This document shows positions 24,673-34,106 of a stretch of 64,000 bases of DNA, in pieces. The number at the start of each line of letters is the position of its first letter. Positions within the stretch are counted from its first letter, which is position 1. Source of the DNA: Companilactobacillus mishanensis. GTDB lineage: Bacteria; Bacillota; Bacilli; Lactobacillales; Lactobacillaceae. Both the position numbers and the translations under genes were made by a program. The stretch lies in contig NZ_RHON01000003.1 in assembly GCF_003946505.1 (NCBI RefSeq), positions 181,256-245,255 of the forward strand, in the 5' to 3' direction. The notes under the pieces were generated by a model. It was not told the origin of the DNA. It did no database searches and was given only the letters and a program-made list of their open reading frames with translations.

Positions 24673-24871
24673 CACGAACATCTCCCCATTTAAATAGTTC
24701 ATCTACACGAACATGTAAGATTGCTGCCAATTGAAAGGCCAACTTCAACGAAGGATCGTACTTGTCGTTCTCGATTGCATTGATAGTCTGTCGTGTCACA
24801 CCTGCAGTGTTTGCAAGTTCTTCTTGAGATAACTTTTTTTCTTTGCGCTTTTCTCTAATTAGATTTTTCAT
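24659..24871 (-). CDS. Short XRE-family repressor
   Basis: A 70-residue helix-turn-helix protein, almost only the DNA-binding domain (KKLSQEELANTAGVTRQTIN, then ENDKYDPSLKLAFQLAAIL). GAGGTCGGC precedes ATG 24871. Two palindromes overlapping its promoter region suggest autoregulation. It is co-transcribed with the overlapping membrane protein gene. Confidence 0.85.
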   Translation of the reverse strand: MKNLIREKRKEKKLSQEELANTAGVTRQTINAIENDKYDPSLKLAFQLAAILHVRVDELFKWGDVRDEQY

Positions 24872-24891
24872 GCCGACCTCATAGAATAAAA

Positions 24892-24931
24892 TGTAAAACA
24901 TCTTTTACACTTTTAGTAAAACATGTTTTAC
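24892..24931. promoter_or_regulatory. Twin palindromic operators of the XRE/membrane pair
   Basis: TGTAAAACATCTTTTACA (24892-24909) and GTAAAACATGTTTTAC (24916-24931) are two copies of a GTAAAAcatNTTTTAC dyad, with centres 23 bp apart (about two helical turns). They lie immediately upstream of the XRE gene start, a position suited to autorepression by a dimer at each site. Confidence 0.7.
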
Positions 24932-24942
24932 ATTTTTATGCA

Positions 24943-24979
24943 ATAAAAAAACACATAATTTAAAATTATGTGTTTTTTT
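24943..24979. terminator. Bidirectional terminator
   Basis: AAAAAACACATAATTT / AAATTATGTGTTTTTT. It follows the HTH-VbhA-like gene region on one side and the XRE promoter on the other. Confidence 0.85.
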
Positions 24980-25019
24980 AACGTTCCATTACCTTCAAGA
25001 GTATCAGCCATCCAATCCA

Positions 25020-25502
25020 TTAATTTTCACGATTTTCATCAAGAAAATCATTGATGATTTTTTCAGAAGAAGCATTTTTTTCTAGAATTTGATAAGATTC
25101 TTCGACATTTCGTTTCGTTGGATAGAAACCTTCATAGATATTATTCATGATGGCATCTCTAGTTTTCCAGTAATTTCCTTTTGTACTAAATTGGATTCCC
25201 ATAATTGTTAAAGTGCTTAAGTCCGTTTCATTAATGAATTTAAGCTCTTCTGTTTTAGGATCTCTTATTTCTTGTTCAAGATGTTCCACTACTTCGTCAA
25301 TGGAAACATCCGTCGATTTTAAAATTCTAGTGGCAACATCAAATGATGTTTTACCCACGGATTTATATAAAGCATCATTTACCGTACTTCTAGATAATTT
25401 GGTATCAGAAACAATTAACGTGAGATTCGGTTTTGTCCCCGTTAAATTTACAATAATTGAATATAATGAATCTGAACTAGGTTTGATATGCTTTTTATCC
25501 AT
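25020..25502 (-). CDS. HTH protein with a VbhA-like antitoxin C-terminus
   Basis: A 160-residue protein. Residues about 28-75 resemble a phage-type helix-turn-helix (SDTKLSRSTVNDALYKSVGK, then ATRILKSTDVSIDEV). The last 50 residues (NNIYEGFYPTKRNVEESYQI, then KIINDFLDE) look like the VbhA family of Fic-inhibiting antitoxins, whose motif is (S/T)xxxE(G/N). Here Asn replaces the Ser/Thr. No fic gene is adjacent. GAGGAAGG precedes ATG 25502. The HTH assignment is fair; the VbhA one is tentative. Confidence 0.5.
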   Translation of the reverse strand: MDKKHIKPSSDSLYSIIVNLTGTKPNLTLIVSDTKLSRSTVNDALYKSVGKTSFDVATRILKSTDVSIDEVVEHLEQEIRDPKTEELKFINETDLSTLTIMGIQFSTKGNYWKTRDAIMNNIYEGFYPTKRNVEESYQILEKNASSEKIINDFLDENREN

Positions 25503-25578
25503 TCTGTCGCCTTCCTCAATTCGTTATAATTTCCTACTGTAACTTTATTTGTTATGGCGTACAAAAATAGAATACTTC

Positions 25579-26463
25579 TTAATTCTTTTTAAACCAATCA
25601 TCTGCAGCAAGGGCAATATTACGTGGTTGTTCACGCTGAATGAAATGACCACAATCATCCCAATACTGTTGTTCAAAAGTTGACTTGAAGTAATTTTTCA
25701 TACTGCTGGTCATCTTATAATCGGTACAATAATCTTCTTTTCCAATAATATTCAAAGTTGGAACTGATATATCTTTCGACAGATCCAGTTTTGCTTTCAT
25801 ATCAGCATAATCTTCATCGAAGGGATTGTATCCCCAACGTTGACGATATGTATCCAGCGTGACTTCGGCCCAATCATCATTTTGGAAATAGCTGGTCAAT
25901 ACTTGGGACCTTTGCGCGGTCAGCTGGTAATCCGGACTCCACTGCTTCCACATGAACAGTGCGAACTCGCTCTGACGTTTGCGGACATATTCTCCGCCTT
26001 GTGGTGTTGTCATATACCACTGATACCAGTAATCCTTGACCTGTTCCAATGACAATTTATCGAACAATTGCCATCCCTCAGACAAGGCTACTTCAGATTT
26101 CACCAACTCAGTTCCATATAAACTGCTCAAAGTCATGGCGGCTAATGCACCCCAACCTTGTCCAATTATATCGACTGGTGCTAGATTTAATCCTTCAATA
26201 AATTCTTTGACATCTGAAGCAATCGCAAACGGTCCACCGGTCCTACGAGCATCAGATTGTAAAAATTTAGTATTGCCAAAACCTCTCAATGTTGTAACGT
26301 AAGTCCGATATCCTCGATTGTGCAAATGTGGGGTAACTTCATCCCAGGTACGTGGACAATCTGGCCATCCATGGATCAATATTACTGGCTTGCCATCCTC
26401 TGGACCAGTAACTTCATATGCCATTTCCAGTTTCTTTGTCTTAACAAATTTTTCTACAACCAT
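25579..26463 (-). CDS. Alpha/beta hydrolase (epoxide hydrolase-like), nucleophile not conserved
   Basis: A 294-residue cytosolic protein of the epoxide hydrolase/haloalkane dehalogenase group: oxyanion motif HGWPDCPRTWDEV, a cap domain at about 130-210, acid candidate in IIGKEDYC and catalytic His in DDCGHFIQREQP. The nucleophile elbow reads GQGWGALAA, with Gly where active members have Asp (GHDWG) or Ser. Either it has lost hydrolase activity or it uses another residue. GGGTGGAG precedes ATG 26463. It lies 23 bp downstream of rarA and is probably co-transcribed. Confidence 0.8.
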   Translation of the reverse strand: MVVEKFVKTKKLEMAYEVTGPEDGKPVILIHGWPDCPRTWDEVTPHLHNRGYRTYVTTLRGFGNTKFLQSDARRTGGPFAIASDVKEFIEGLNLAPVDIIGQGWGALAAMTLSSLYGTELVKSEVALSEGWQLFDKLSLEQVKDYWYQWYMTTPQGGEYVRKRQSEFALFMWKQWSPDYQLTAQRSQVLTSYFQNDDWAEVTLDTYRQRWGYNPFDEDYADMKAKLDLSKDISVPTLNIIGKEDYCTDYKMTSSMKNYFKSTFEQQYWDDCGHFIQREQPRNIALAADDWFKKN

Positions 26464-26486
26464 CTACTCCACCCCATTTTGAAAAA

Positions 26487-27815
26487 CTAATTTCGATCGT
26501 GCTTTTTATGCCAATCTTTAATATATTCCAGACGTTTTTGAAATCTATCTTCGTTCCCCTGCGAAGTTGGATAGTAATATTCATGACCTTCTAAATCAGG
26601 AGGCATCGTCTTCATAGAAGTCAATTTGTCGTCGGTATCATGTGCATACTGATAATTCTTTCCATAATCCAAATCTTTCATCAACTTGGTTGGTGCATTA
26701 CGAATTTGTAGCGGAACTGTCTCATTACCAGTCTTCTTAACATCTTTTTCGGCCAACATTTTAGCAACGTAAACTGAATTAGATTTTGGTGCCATCGACA
26801 AATAAATTACTGCTTCAGTTAAATGGACGTCACACTCTGGCATACCGATGAACTGACAGGCTTGGAATACATCGACAGCAATCGACAAGGCGTGAGTATC
26901 TGCCACTCCGATATCCTCACTCGCAAATCTTACTAATCTCCGGGCAATATAAATTGGGTCTTCTCCACCCTTCAACATTCTGGTCAACCAATAGACAGCG
27001 GCATTTACATCACTATTTCGCATAGATTTATGCAAAGCCGAGATAATATTGTAATGCTCTTCACCTTTTTTATCGTAACGAAGAGATTTCGTATTGATAA
27101 GTTGGTTGAGAGTGTCAGGATCCACGTGAACTGCACCAGCTTTTTTATCACCATTCAACACAGCCATTTCTAAAGTATTGAGGGCGATTCTGGCATCCCC
27201 GTTGGCAAATTCAGCAATCATCGTGATTGCATCTTCACTGATCTCAACCTTATAATCTGGAAATCCGTTTGGATGCTTCAAAGCATTATGGAGCAATTCA
27301 ATAATATCGTCAGTCGTCAGCTGGTGTAAGACGAATACCTTACAACGTGAAAGTAACGCAGAGTTGATCTCAAATGATGGGTTTTCCGTAGTTGCACCAA
27401 TCAGAATGATGCTTCCACGTTCAACAAATGGTAAAAAGGCATCTTGTTGAGCCTTGTTGAATCGATGAATTTCGTCAATAAAGACGACAGTTCTATCGCC
27501 CATTTCACGATTCTGTTCTGCTTCTTCCATTATCTGGCGAATTTCTTTGATGCCACTTGTAACAGCACTGAAAGTGACAAATTGTGACTTAGTTTTATGA
27601 GCAATAATTCGTGCTAAAGTAGTCTTACCAACCCCTGGAGGGCCCCAAAAAATCATTGAAGATAGTTTATCTTGATCAATTTGTTCTCGTAAAATTTTAC
27701 CCTTACCAATCAAATGTTTTTGACCGGTGAATTCATCAAAATTTGTGGGTCTCACTCGGTTAGCTAATGGACTACTTTGTAGCGTTTCACTATCAAAAAT
27801 CGAGCCTTGTTTCAA
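26487..27815 (-). CDS. rarA: Replication-associated recombination protein A (AAA+ ATPase)
   Basis: A 442-residue clamp-loader-like ATPase of the RarA/MgsA family that acts at stalled replication forks. Walker A is GPPGVGKTTLARI, Walker B FIDEIHRFNK and sensor 1 GATTENPSFE. The C-terminal MgsA tetramerisation domain follows (RRLVRFASEDIGVAD). The start is TTG 27815 behind GAGGCATAAAT. No better ATG start is seen. Confidence 0.92.
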   Translation of the reverse strand: MKQGSIFDSETLQSSPLANRVRPTNFDEFTGQKHLIGKGKILREQIDQDKLSSMIFWGPPGVGKTTLARIIAHKTKSQFVTFSAVTSGIKEIRQIMEEAEQNREMGDRTVVFIDEIHRFNKAQQDAFLPFVERGSIILIGATTENPSFEINSALLSRCKVFVLHQLTTDDIIELLHNALKHPNGFPDYKVEISEDAITMIAEFANGDARIALNTLEMAVLNGDKKAGAVHVDPDTLNQLINTKSLRYDKKGEEHYNIISALHKSMRNSDVNAAVYWLTRMLKGGEDPIYIARRLVRFASEDIGVADTHALSIAVDVFQACQFIGMPECDVHLTEAVIYLSMAPKSNSVYVAKMLAEKDVKKTGNETVPLQIRNAPTKLMKDLDYGKNYQYAHDTDDKLTSMKTMPPDLEGHEYYYPTSQGNEDRFQKRLEYIKDWHKKHDRN

Positions 27816-27973
27816 ATTTATGCCTCGCTTTCCATAAAAAAGTCGTAAACATCATGGTATGACTGAATTATGAAATATTGTTTCACATGGAACATCATGT
27901 GGGAACATACATTCATTCTACAATATATTGTGTTTGATTGAAAACAGAGGTCACAATGTTGGGGCTTACAAAT

Positions 27974-28924
27974 TTATTTATTAACTATTGCTGCTATTTC
28001 AGCAATATCACTAGGAGTTGTTCGACAACATCCCCCGATTAAGTTTGCGCCGGCAGCTAACCATTTTGGAACTAGGTCACTAAATGTGTCCGCTTGAGGA
28101 TTAGTCTGCCAAGTCTTCGTCTTAGGATCGTAAATATCACCGTTATTTGGATAGACAACGATTGGTTTGTCTGTGACAGCTCTGATATTTTTAACAGTGT
28201 CTTCGATGTTTTCAAGAGTCGTACAGTTGACACCGATTGCAGAAATCTGTTGATAGATGTTGAAATATTTCACGGCATCCGTCAAAGAAGTGCCATCACA
28301 AAGAGTCTGACTATCCTTGATACTAAAGCACATCCAGGCAGACTGCTTTGGGAATTCATTCTTTAATAACGAAGCCAATGCCTTAGCTTCCTCAAAGTTA
28401 GGTTGCGTCTCCATCGCAAACAGGTCGACACCAGCTTTATCCAATAATTGCATTCTTGATCGGTGAAAGTCTTGAAATTCCTTTTTGGTCAACTGATAAT
28501 CACCACGATATTCACTACCATCAGCCAAATATGCTCCATAAGGTCCGACACTTCCGGCAATCAGTGGAAACTTGGCACGTGTAGATAGTTCGCTATCTGA
28601 CAATGAAGAAAAGTATTCTGTCCGTGCTTGTTTAGCTACCTCGACTGCTTTAATTATCAGTCCTGCACTTTCCTTTTCGCTAAATCCATTTTTCTCAAAT
28701 TCTTTAATGTTAGCTTGGTACGTGTTTGTGATTGCAACATCTGCACCAGCCTGAAAATAACTTTTGTGAACAGCCGTTACAGCCTCCGGTTTTTCAATCA
28801 ACGCCGTTGCTGACCAAAGATCATTATTTGTGTCTATGCCCAGCTTTTCTAGCTCAGTAGCCATGGCACCATCGACAACCAAGGCGGATTTATTTTTTAA
28901 ATTTTCTGAAATTAAATCTGTCAT
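27974..28924 (-). CDS. mmuM: Homocysteine S-methyltransferase
   Basis: A 316-residue zinc-dependent enzyme that transfers a methyl group from S-methylmethionine (or SAM) to homocysteine to give methionine. The zinc ligands are Cys in GVNCTT and the Cys pair in GGCCRTTP. The N-terminal DGAMATELE matches the family. GGAGGGATG precedes ATG 28924. It is divergent from an amino acid permease that is probably its S-methylmethionine importer. Confidence 0.92.
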   Translation of the reverse strand: MTDLISENLKNKSALVVDGAMATELEKLGIDTNNDLWSATALIEKPEAVTAVHKSYFQAGADVAITNTYQANIKEFEKNGFSEKESAGLIIKAVEVAKQARTEYFSSLSDSELSTRAKFPLIAGSVGPYGAYLADGSEYRGDYQLTKKEFQDFHRSRMQLLDKAGVDLFAMETQPNFEEAKALASLLKNEFPKQSAWMCFSIKDSQTLCDGTSLTDAVKYFNIYQQISAIGVNCTTLENIEDTVKNIRAVTDKPIVVYPNNGDIYDPKTKTWQTNPQADTFSDLVPKWLAAGANLIGGCCRTTPSDIAEIAAIVNK

Positions 28925-29047
28925 TTACATCCCTCCGTAGTGTCAAAATCGACTTGTTATTATATATTATAAAGTATACAGTATCTTTTATTAGACTTTT
29001 TTAATGATATTCTAATCAATTATTTTTAGCAAGCAGGGGAATCGTGC

Positions 29048-30451
29048 ATGGAAACTGAACAAACAGAACAAGTCGAACATACCAAGCTCAAGAGAAATAT
29101 GGAATCTCGCCATCTTTTGATGATATCACTCGGAGGAGTCATCGGAACTGGCCTATTTTTGAGTTCTGGCTACACTATCCATCAAGCTGGACCAATTGGT
29201 ACTATTTTGGCTTATGCCATTGGTGCGGTCGTTGTGTACCTTGTCATGCTCTGTCTCGGTGAGCTATCAGTTGCTATGCCTGAGACAGGTTCATTTCACG
29301 TCTACGCCGACAAATACATCGGACCAGGGACAGGTTTTACCGTTGCCATACTATATTGGCTGACGTGGACAGTCGCCCTGGGCTCGGAATTCACAGCCGC
29401 AGGTCTGATCATGCAACAATGGTTCCCTCACTCTCCAACTTGGGTGTGGAGTTTCCTATTTATGGTAGTGATATTTGTTTCCAACGCCTTATCTGTAAAA
29501 TTTTTCGCCGAAACAGAATTCTGGTTCTCTAGTATCAAAGTTATCGCCATCATTATTTTTATCGTTCTCGGTGGCTTAGCGATATTCGGAGTTTTACCTA
29601 TTAAAGGGTATTCACATGCACCGATGTTCCATAATCTCTTCAAAGACGGCATCTTCCCGAACGGATTCAAGGCTGTTTTTACAACAATGTTGACCGTTAA
29701 CTTTGCCTTTTCAGGGACCGAACTAATTGGTATCACTGCTGGAGAAACCAAGGATCCCGGTAAAAATATCCCTCGTGCGATCCATACTACTTTGCTAAGA
29801 CTAGTCATTTTCTTTATCGGAAGTATCGTCGTTATGGCAGCCTTGATACCATGGCAAAAAGCCGGCGTGAATCAGAGTCCCTTCGTGCTAGTTTTCAAAA
29901 GTATCGGACTCCCCTTTGCTGGTGATCTGATGAATTTCGTCGTCCTGACTGCCATTTTATCTGCAGCTAATTCTGGATTGTATGCCTCAACTAGAATGTT
30001 ATGGTCGCTAGCTCATGAAAATATGATCCCAATGAAATATGCAAAAACCAACTCCCGCGGTGTTCCCATGATTGCCCTATGCTTGAGTATGTTAGGTGGC
30101 GTCCTAGCCCTAGTATCCAGCGTCGTGGCAGCGTCCACAGTCTATTTAGTCCTAGTATCCATCTCAGGACTAGCAGTCGTTATCGTCTGGATGGCGATTG
30201 CATTATCCGAAATCAATTTCCGCAAGAGTTACCTAAAATCAGGTAATAAATTAGCAGATTTAAAGTTTAAAACACCTTGGTATCCCGTGGTACCTTGGGC
30301 AGCATTCATCATGAGTTTTCTATCATGCGTATTGATAATCTTCGATCCAAATCAACGCACTGCCTTGTTCTATATGATTCCATTCATCGCCATTTGTTAC
30401 GGCGTTTATTATGGAAAATCATATTTGAAGAAACGTCGAAATGCTGCTTAG
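29048..30451 (+). CDS. mmuP: Amino acid permease, probable S-methylmethionine transporter
   Basis: A 467-residue APC-family permease with about 12 helices. Its N-terminal part ([20 protein letters not shown], then GYTIHQAGP) and [19 protein letters not shown] closely resemble the MmuP/AAT subfamily. The divergent mmuM gene supports uptake of S-methylmethionine, though the substrate cannot be proved from sequence and other amino acids are possible. AGGGGAATC precedes ATG 29048. Confidence 0.75.
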   Translation: METEQTEQVEHTKLKRNMESRHLLMISLGGVIGTGLFLSSGYTIHQAGPIGTILAYAIGAVVVYLVMLCLGELSVAMPETGSFHVYADKYIGPGTGFTVAILYWLTWTVALGSEFTAAGLIMQQWFPHSPTWVWSFLFMVVIFVSNALSVKFFAETEFWFSSIKVIAIIIFIVLGGLAIFGVLPIKGYSHAPMFHNLFKDGIFPNGFKAVFTTMLTVNFAFSGTELIGITAGETKDPGKNIPRAIHTTLLRLVIFFIGSIVVMAALIPWQKAGVNQSPFVLVFKSIGLPFAGDLMNFVVLTAILSAANSGLYASTRMLWSLAHENMIPMKYAKTNSRGVPMIALCLSMLGGVLALVSSVVAASTVYLVLVSISGLAVVIVWMAIALSEINFRKSYLKSGNKLADLKFKTPWYPVVPWAAFIMSFLSCVLIIFDPNQRTALFYMIPFIAICYGVYYGKSYLKKRRNAA

Positions 30452-30505
30452 AATTCTCCTATGAAAGCGGTATACTTAAGGCAAATGTGCTAAGGAGAGA
30501 TAGAT

Positions 30506-30787
30506 ATGAAAATTATCAACGTTAGTCTTAAAGTAAAACCTGGTAAAGAAACAGCATACGAAGAATTTGTTTCAAAACTAGTCGAAGGCTCAAGTAATGA
30601 AGCAGGCAACATTTCATACGGACATTATAAGAAACTCGGCACTGAAGACGAGTACGAAATCATTGAACATTGGAAAGATGCAGCAGCAGTTGAGTCTCAT
30701 AACGCTACACCACATTTTCAAAATTTTGCCAAAAATATCGGAGAATATGTAACGGAAGATCCCGACATTATCAGAATGGATCATTAA
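30506..30787 (+). CDS. Putative quinol/antibiotic biosynthesis monooxygenase (ABM fold)
   Basis: A 93-residue ferredoxin-like ABM-domain protein (VSLKVKPGKETAYEEFVSKL, GNISYGHYKK, EHWKDAAAVESHNATPHFQN). YgiN-like family members act on quinols or reactive small molecules without a cofactor. AAGGAGAG precedes ATG 30506. It is followed by a terminator. Confidence 0.85.
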   Translation: MKIINVSLKVKPGKETAYEEFVSKLVEGSSNEAGNISYGHYKKLGTEDEYEIIEHWKDAAAVESHNATPHFQNFAKNIGEYVTEDPDIIRMDH

Positions 30788-30793
30788 TTCCTA

Positions 30794-30819
30794 ACCTCGA
30801 ATATTTCGAGGTTTTTTTG
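30794..30819 (+). terminator. Intrinsic terminator of the ABM gene
   Basis: CCTCGAA / TTCGAGG stem followed by a T-run. Confidence 0.88.
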
Positions 30820-30845
30820 TGACTAAGTAGCAAGGAGAAAACGTA

Positions 30846-31781
30846 ATGTTAGCAATCATAGTAGGTCTAGTGATCGGAATTGGCTTACCAATGCAAACAA
30901 GCATCAACTCAAGACTCAAAGAGTCCGTTGGATCGCCATTTCTAGCATCACTGACATCATTTACCTTAGGAACAATTTTTCTAGCAATAATAACCCTGAT
31001 CATCGACCATTCACTATTTTTCTCAAGCTCACTATTCCAGACCCAACCAGCGTGGATATGGCTAGGAGGCTTTCTGGGAGTAGTTTACCTGACAGCGAAC
31101 ATCTTACTATTTCCAAAGCTAGGAAGCGTCCAGACAGTTATCATGCCAATTTTGGGACAAATAATCATGGGATTGATCATCGATAACTTTGGACTGTTTT
31201 CATCAATGACCAAACAATTAACAATCACAAGAGGATTCGGAGCAATCCTAGTATTGTTAGGGGTAGTTTGCATAGTAGCGATGGATAGCATAATAGGGCA
31301 GATGCATGGAAAAATCTCAGACGTACCAAAGGAAAAAAATCTCAATCTGTGGCGACTATTAGGAGTAATAGCAGGAATGTTCAGTGCCATGCAGACCGCA
31401 ATCAATGGACATCTAAGCACAGTATTGAAATCAACAGTCAAAGCAGCATTCATCTCGTTTCTAGTAGGAGCAATAGTCCTGATAACAATCGTCCTAATTC
31501 AACATCCACAACTAAAAATCAAGAAAGCAGAAAACGGCAATCCTTGGTGGATGTGGATCGGTGGATTGATCGGAGCGTTATACGTATTAGGAAACGTCTA
31601 CCTAGTCCCACAAGTAGGAACAGGATTAGCAGTGGTTATAGTATTAGTAGGACTAATGGCCGGCAGCCTATTGATCGACCAGTTCGGACTACTACAATCA
31701 CAAAGAAACCCAATAACACCAATCAAAATCATTGGAATATTAATCATGGTAGCCGGTGTGGCATTGATTCGTTTATTTTAA
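30846..31781 (+). CDS. DMT-superfamily transporter, YdcZ (DUF606) type, two-domain
   Basis: A 311-residue membrane protein of about ten helices made of two similar halves (GIGLPMQTSINSRLKESVGS and GMFSAMQTAINGHLSTVLKS start each half; PAWIWLGGFLGVVYLTAN and PWWMWIGGLIGALYVLGN are equivalent later segments). Single-domain YdcZ proteins are about 150 residues, so this is a fused duplicate. Function is unknown; export of small metabolites is presumed. AGGAGAAAACGT precedes ATG 30846. Confidence 0.82.
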   Translation: MLAIIVGLVIGIGLPMQTSINSRLKESVGSPFLASLTSFTLGTIFLAIITLIIDHSLFFSSSLFQTQPAWIWLGGFLGVVYLTANILLFPKLGSVQTVIMPILGQIIMGLIIDNFGLFSSMTKQLTITRGFGAILVLLGVVCIVAMDSIIGQMHGKISDVPKEKNLNLWRLLGVIAGMFSAMQTAINGHLSTVLKSTVKAAFISFLVGAIVLITIVLIQHPQLKIKKAENGNPWWMWIGGLIGALYVLGNVYLVPQVGTGLAVVIVLVGLMAGSLLIDQFGLLQSQRNPITPIKIIGILIMVAGVALIRLF

Positions 31782-31786
31782 ATAAA

Positions 31787-31818
31787 CAAAAAAGAGTCCA
31801 TAAGGACTCTTTTTTTTA
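31787..31818 (+). terminator. Intrinsic terminator of the YdcZ-type gene
   Basis: AAAAAAGAGTCC / GGACTCTTTTTTTT around ATAA. Confidence 0.92.
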
Positions 31819-31943
31819 TACCGTTATGAAACATAAATATTTTCAAAGTGAACCGTTACAAGCAAATAAAAAATATTTGGCCGAAAAAAAGCCCCCGACC
31901 AAAATTGGAAGGGAGCAGAATATATTATTTAAATCTAGATGGA

Positions 31944-32161
31944 GGAAGGAAATAAATTTTGGCTCAGTGGTCACATTTTACTTACCCGAGGAACTCGGGT
32001 TAGTAAAAGAGCCAGTTTGAAGACCTTCCCGAACTTGGAAGGGCTCCAAATGGGTCGACGGCGTTCCCTTCCTCAATCGTTGGTTGGCGTAGCCAACACT
32101 TGAAATGGTTGCGCATGCGCCAAAGGCGACATACGTTCATTGAAAAAATCAATTTCCTTCC
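31944..32161. other. Structured element D: several hairpins inside an outer stem
   Basis: The 410-bp gap before mnmG has no gene I can support. GGAAGGAAAT (31944-31953) pairs perfectly with ATTTCCTTCC (32152-32161). Enclosed are a 15-bp hairpin with one mismatch (TTTTACTTACCCGAG / CTCGGGTTAGTAAAA, 31976-32008) closed by GGCTC/GAGCC (31961/32009), CCTTCC/GGAAGG (32024/32037), GTTGGC/GCCAAC (32083/32092) and the palindrome GCGCATGCGC (32111-32120). Confidence 0.55.
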
Positions 32162-32192
32162 GCAATCGGAAGTGAACAGCCAACAAAAAAAT

Positions 32193-34094
32193 CTATTCAG
32201 CTATCTTAGCAATGCGACCTTGTTCTATGTAAACACTGAGAATACCGATATCAGCTGGATTAACACCACTAATACGACTAGCCTGAGCAATAGTCTCAGG
32301 ATTGATCTTGCTCAACTTCTGAACAGCTTCAGTAGCCAAGCCATTGACCTTAGTATAATCAAGCCTTTCAGGGATCTTCTTAGATTCCATTTTCTTAAGA
32401 CGATCGATCTTCATTTGTTCTTTCTTGATATAGCCAGCGTACTTGATGTCGATCTCAACTTGTTCCTTAACACGACGGTCAACTTCAGCACCGCCTTCAC
32501 CAATCATATCAACGATATCTTCGTAATGCACTTCTGGTCTTCTCAATAGATGATCAGCCAAAATACCATCTTTCAATGACTTCAATCCATGTTCTTTCAT
32601 GAAGGGTTCTGCCATCTTAGGCGTGATCATTTTTCTTGATAGGCGTTTCAATTCTAGTGCAACGGCGTTCCATTTATCTTGAAATTTCTTGTAACGGTCA
32701 TCACTGATTAGTCCTAATGTATAACCTTTATCAGTTAATCTTTCGTCAGCGTTGTCATGACGCAAGATCAAACGATATTCAGCACGACTTGTTAGCAATC
32801 TATAAGGTTCGTTAGTTCCCTTTGTGACCAAATCATCAATCATAACGCCGATATAAGCTTCGTCTCTTCTTAAAATAAATGGATCTTTATTTTGAGCACG
32901 AAGAGCAGCGTTGATACCTGCCATGATTCCTTGTCCGGCAGCTTCTTCATATCCTGAAGTTCCGTTCATTTGACCAGCAGTAAATAGATTTTTAACTACT
33001 TTTGTTTCCATATTTAGTTTCAATTGCCATGGTTCAACAACATCATATTCGATGGCATATCCCGGACGCATCAATTGTGCATGTTCCAATCCAGCAACAG
33101 AATGAACCATCTTCAATTGAATTTCTTCAGGCATTGAAGTCGAGAAATCACCTACATAATATTCTTGAGTATCGCGACCTTCTGGCTCAAGGAAAATTTG
33201 GTGACGAGGCTTGTCAGCGAATCTGACAACTTTATCTTCGATAGAAGGACAATATCTTGGTCCAACACCTTCGATAACACCTGAAAACATTGGTGCACGG
33301 TCGAGATTATCACGAATTATCTTGTGAGTAGTTCCATTTGTATATGTCATCCAGCAAGAAATCTGATCTTTCAAGTAAACAGAATCTGGAGTTTCAAATG
33401 AAAAATGATTTGGTTCCTTATCACCAGGTTGTTCCTCAGTAACAGAAAAGTCGATCGTATTCTTATTAACACGAGGAGGTGTACCTGTCTTGAAACGGCT
33501 CAACTTGAAACCATGTTTTTCCAAATCTTCTGACAACTTGATTGAAGGAATACTGTTATTAGGGCCTGACGAGTACATAAGCTCACCAATGATGATTTTC
33601 CCACGAGATGCAGTTCCAGCGGTTAGAACGACTGTCTTGGCATGATAACGGGCACCTGTTCCTGTAACTACACCTTTACAAACACCATCTTCAACGATCA
33701 ATTTCTCAACGATTCCTTGACGCAAAGTTAGGTTAGGCTCTTGTTCAAGAGTGTCCTTCATTACACGATGGTACATATTTTTGTCAGCTTGGGCACGTAA
33801 TGCTCTAACGGCAGGTCCTTTACCAGTATTCAACATACGCATTTGGATGTATGTCTTATCGATATTTTTACCCATTTGACCACCAAGGGCGTCGACTTCA
33901 CGGACAACGATACCTTTAGCTGGTCCACCAACTGATGGATTACATGGCATAAATGCGACCATGTCCAAATTGATAGTTACCAAGAGAGTTTTTTCACCCA
34001 TACGGGCAGCGGCGAGTGCAGCTTCGGAACCAGCGTGGCCAGCTCCAACAACTACAACGTCATATGTTTCTGAATCAAATTCTTTAACTTCCAT
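32193..34094 (-). CDS. mnmG: tRNA uridine 5-carboxymethylaminomethyl modification enzyme MnmG
   Basis: A 633-residue FAD enzyme (GidA) that works with MnmE to modify U34 of tRNAs. The FAD motif is [14 protein letters not shown]; family signatures include [11 protein letters not shown] and [15 protein letters not shown] choose ATG 34094 (AGGTG upstream) rather than an in-frame GTG at 34106. It is directly downstream of mnmE. The usual next gene, rsmG, is absent here; a structured intergenic region follows. Confidence 0.96.
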   Translation of the reverse strand: MEVKEFDSETYDVVVVGAGHAGSEAALAAARMGEKTLLVTINLDMVAFMPCNPSVGGPAKGIVVREVDALGGQMGKNIDKTYIQMRMLNTGKGPAVRALRAQADKNMYHRVMKDTLEQEPNLTLRQGIVEKLIVEDGVCKGVVTGTGARYHAKTVVLTAGTASRGKIIIGELMYSSGPNNSIPSIKLSEDLEKHGFKLSRFKTGTPPRVNKNTIDFSVTEEQPGDKEPNHFSFETPDSVYLKDQISCWMTYTNGTTHKIIRDNLDRAPMFSGVIEGVGPRYCPSIEDKVVRFADKPRHQIFLEPEGRDTQEYYVGDFSTSMPEEIQLKMVHSVAGLEHAQLMRPGYAIEYDVVEPWQLKLNMETKVVKNLFTAGQMNGTSGYEEAAGQGIMAGINAALRAQNKDPFILRRDEAYIGVMIDDLVTKGTNEPYRLLTSRAEYRLILRHDNADERLTDKGYTLGLISDDRYKKFQDKWNAVALELKRLSRKMITPKMAEPFMKEHGLKSLKDGILADHLLRRPEVHYEDIVDMIGEGGAEVDRRVKEQVEIDIKYAGYIKKEQMKIDRLKKMESKKIPERLDYTKVNGLATEAVQKLSKINPETIAQASRISGVNPADIGILSVYIEQGRIAKIAE

Positions 34095-34106
34095 GTAATT
34101 TTTCAC

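Noticed and set aside
27879..27894. Second parS-like site TGTTTCACATGGAACA upstream of rarA
   Set aside because: It differs from the consensus at two positions that break the central palindrome. It may be a weak site, but sequence alone does not support it.
31349..32020. 223-residue plus-strand frame overlapping the YdcZ-type gene and element D
   Set aside because: It overlaps a well-supported transporter gene in another frame, passes through a terminator and has no recognisable protein features.
32100..32549. 149-residue plus-strand frame opposite the end of mnmG
   Set aside because: Antisense to a conserved mnmG region and starting in a palindromic segment without a ribosome site.
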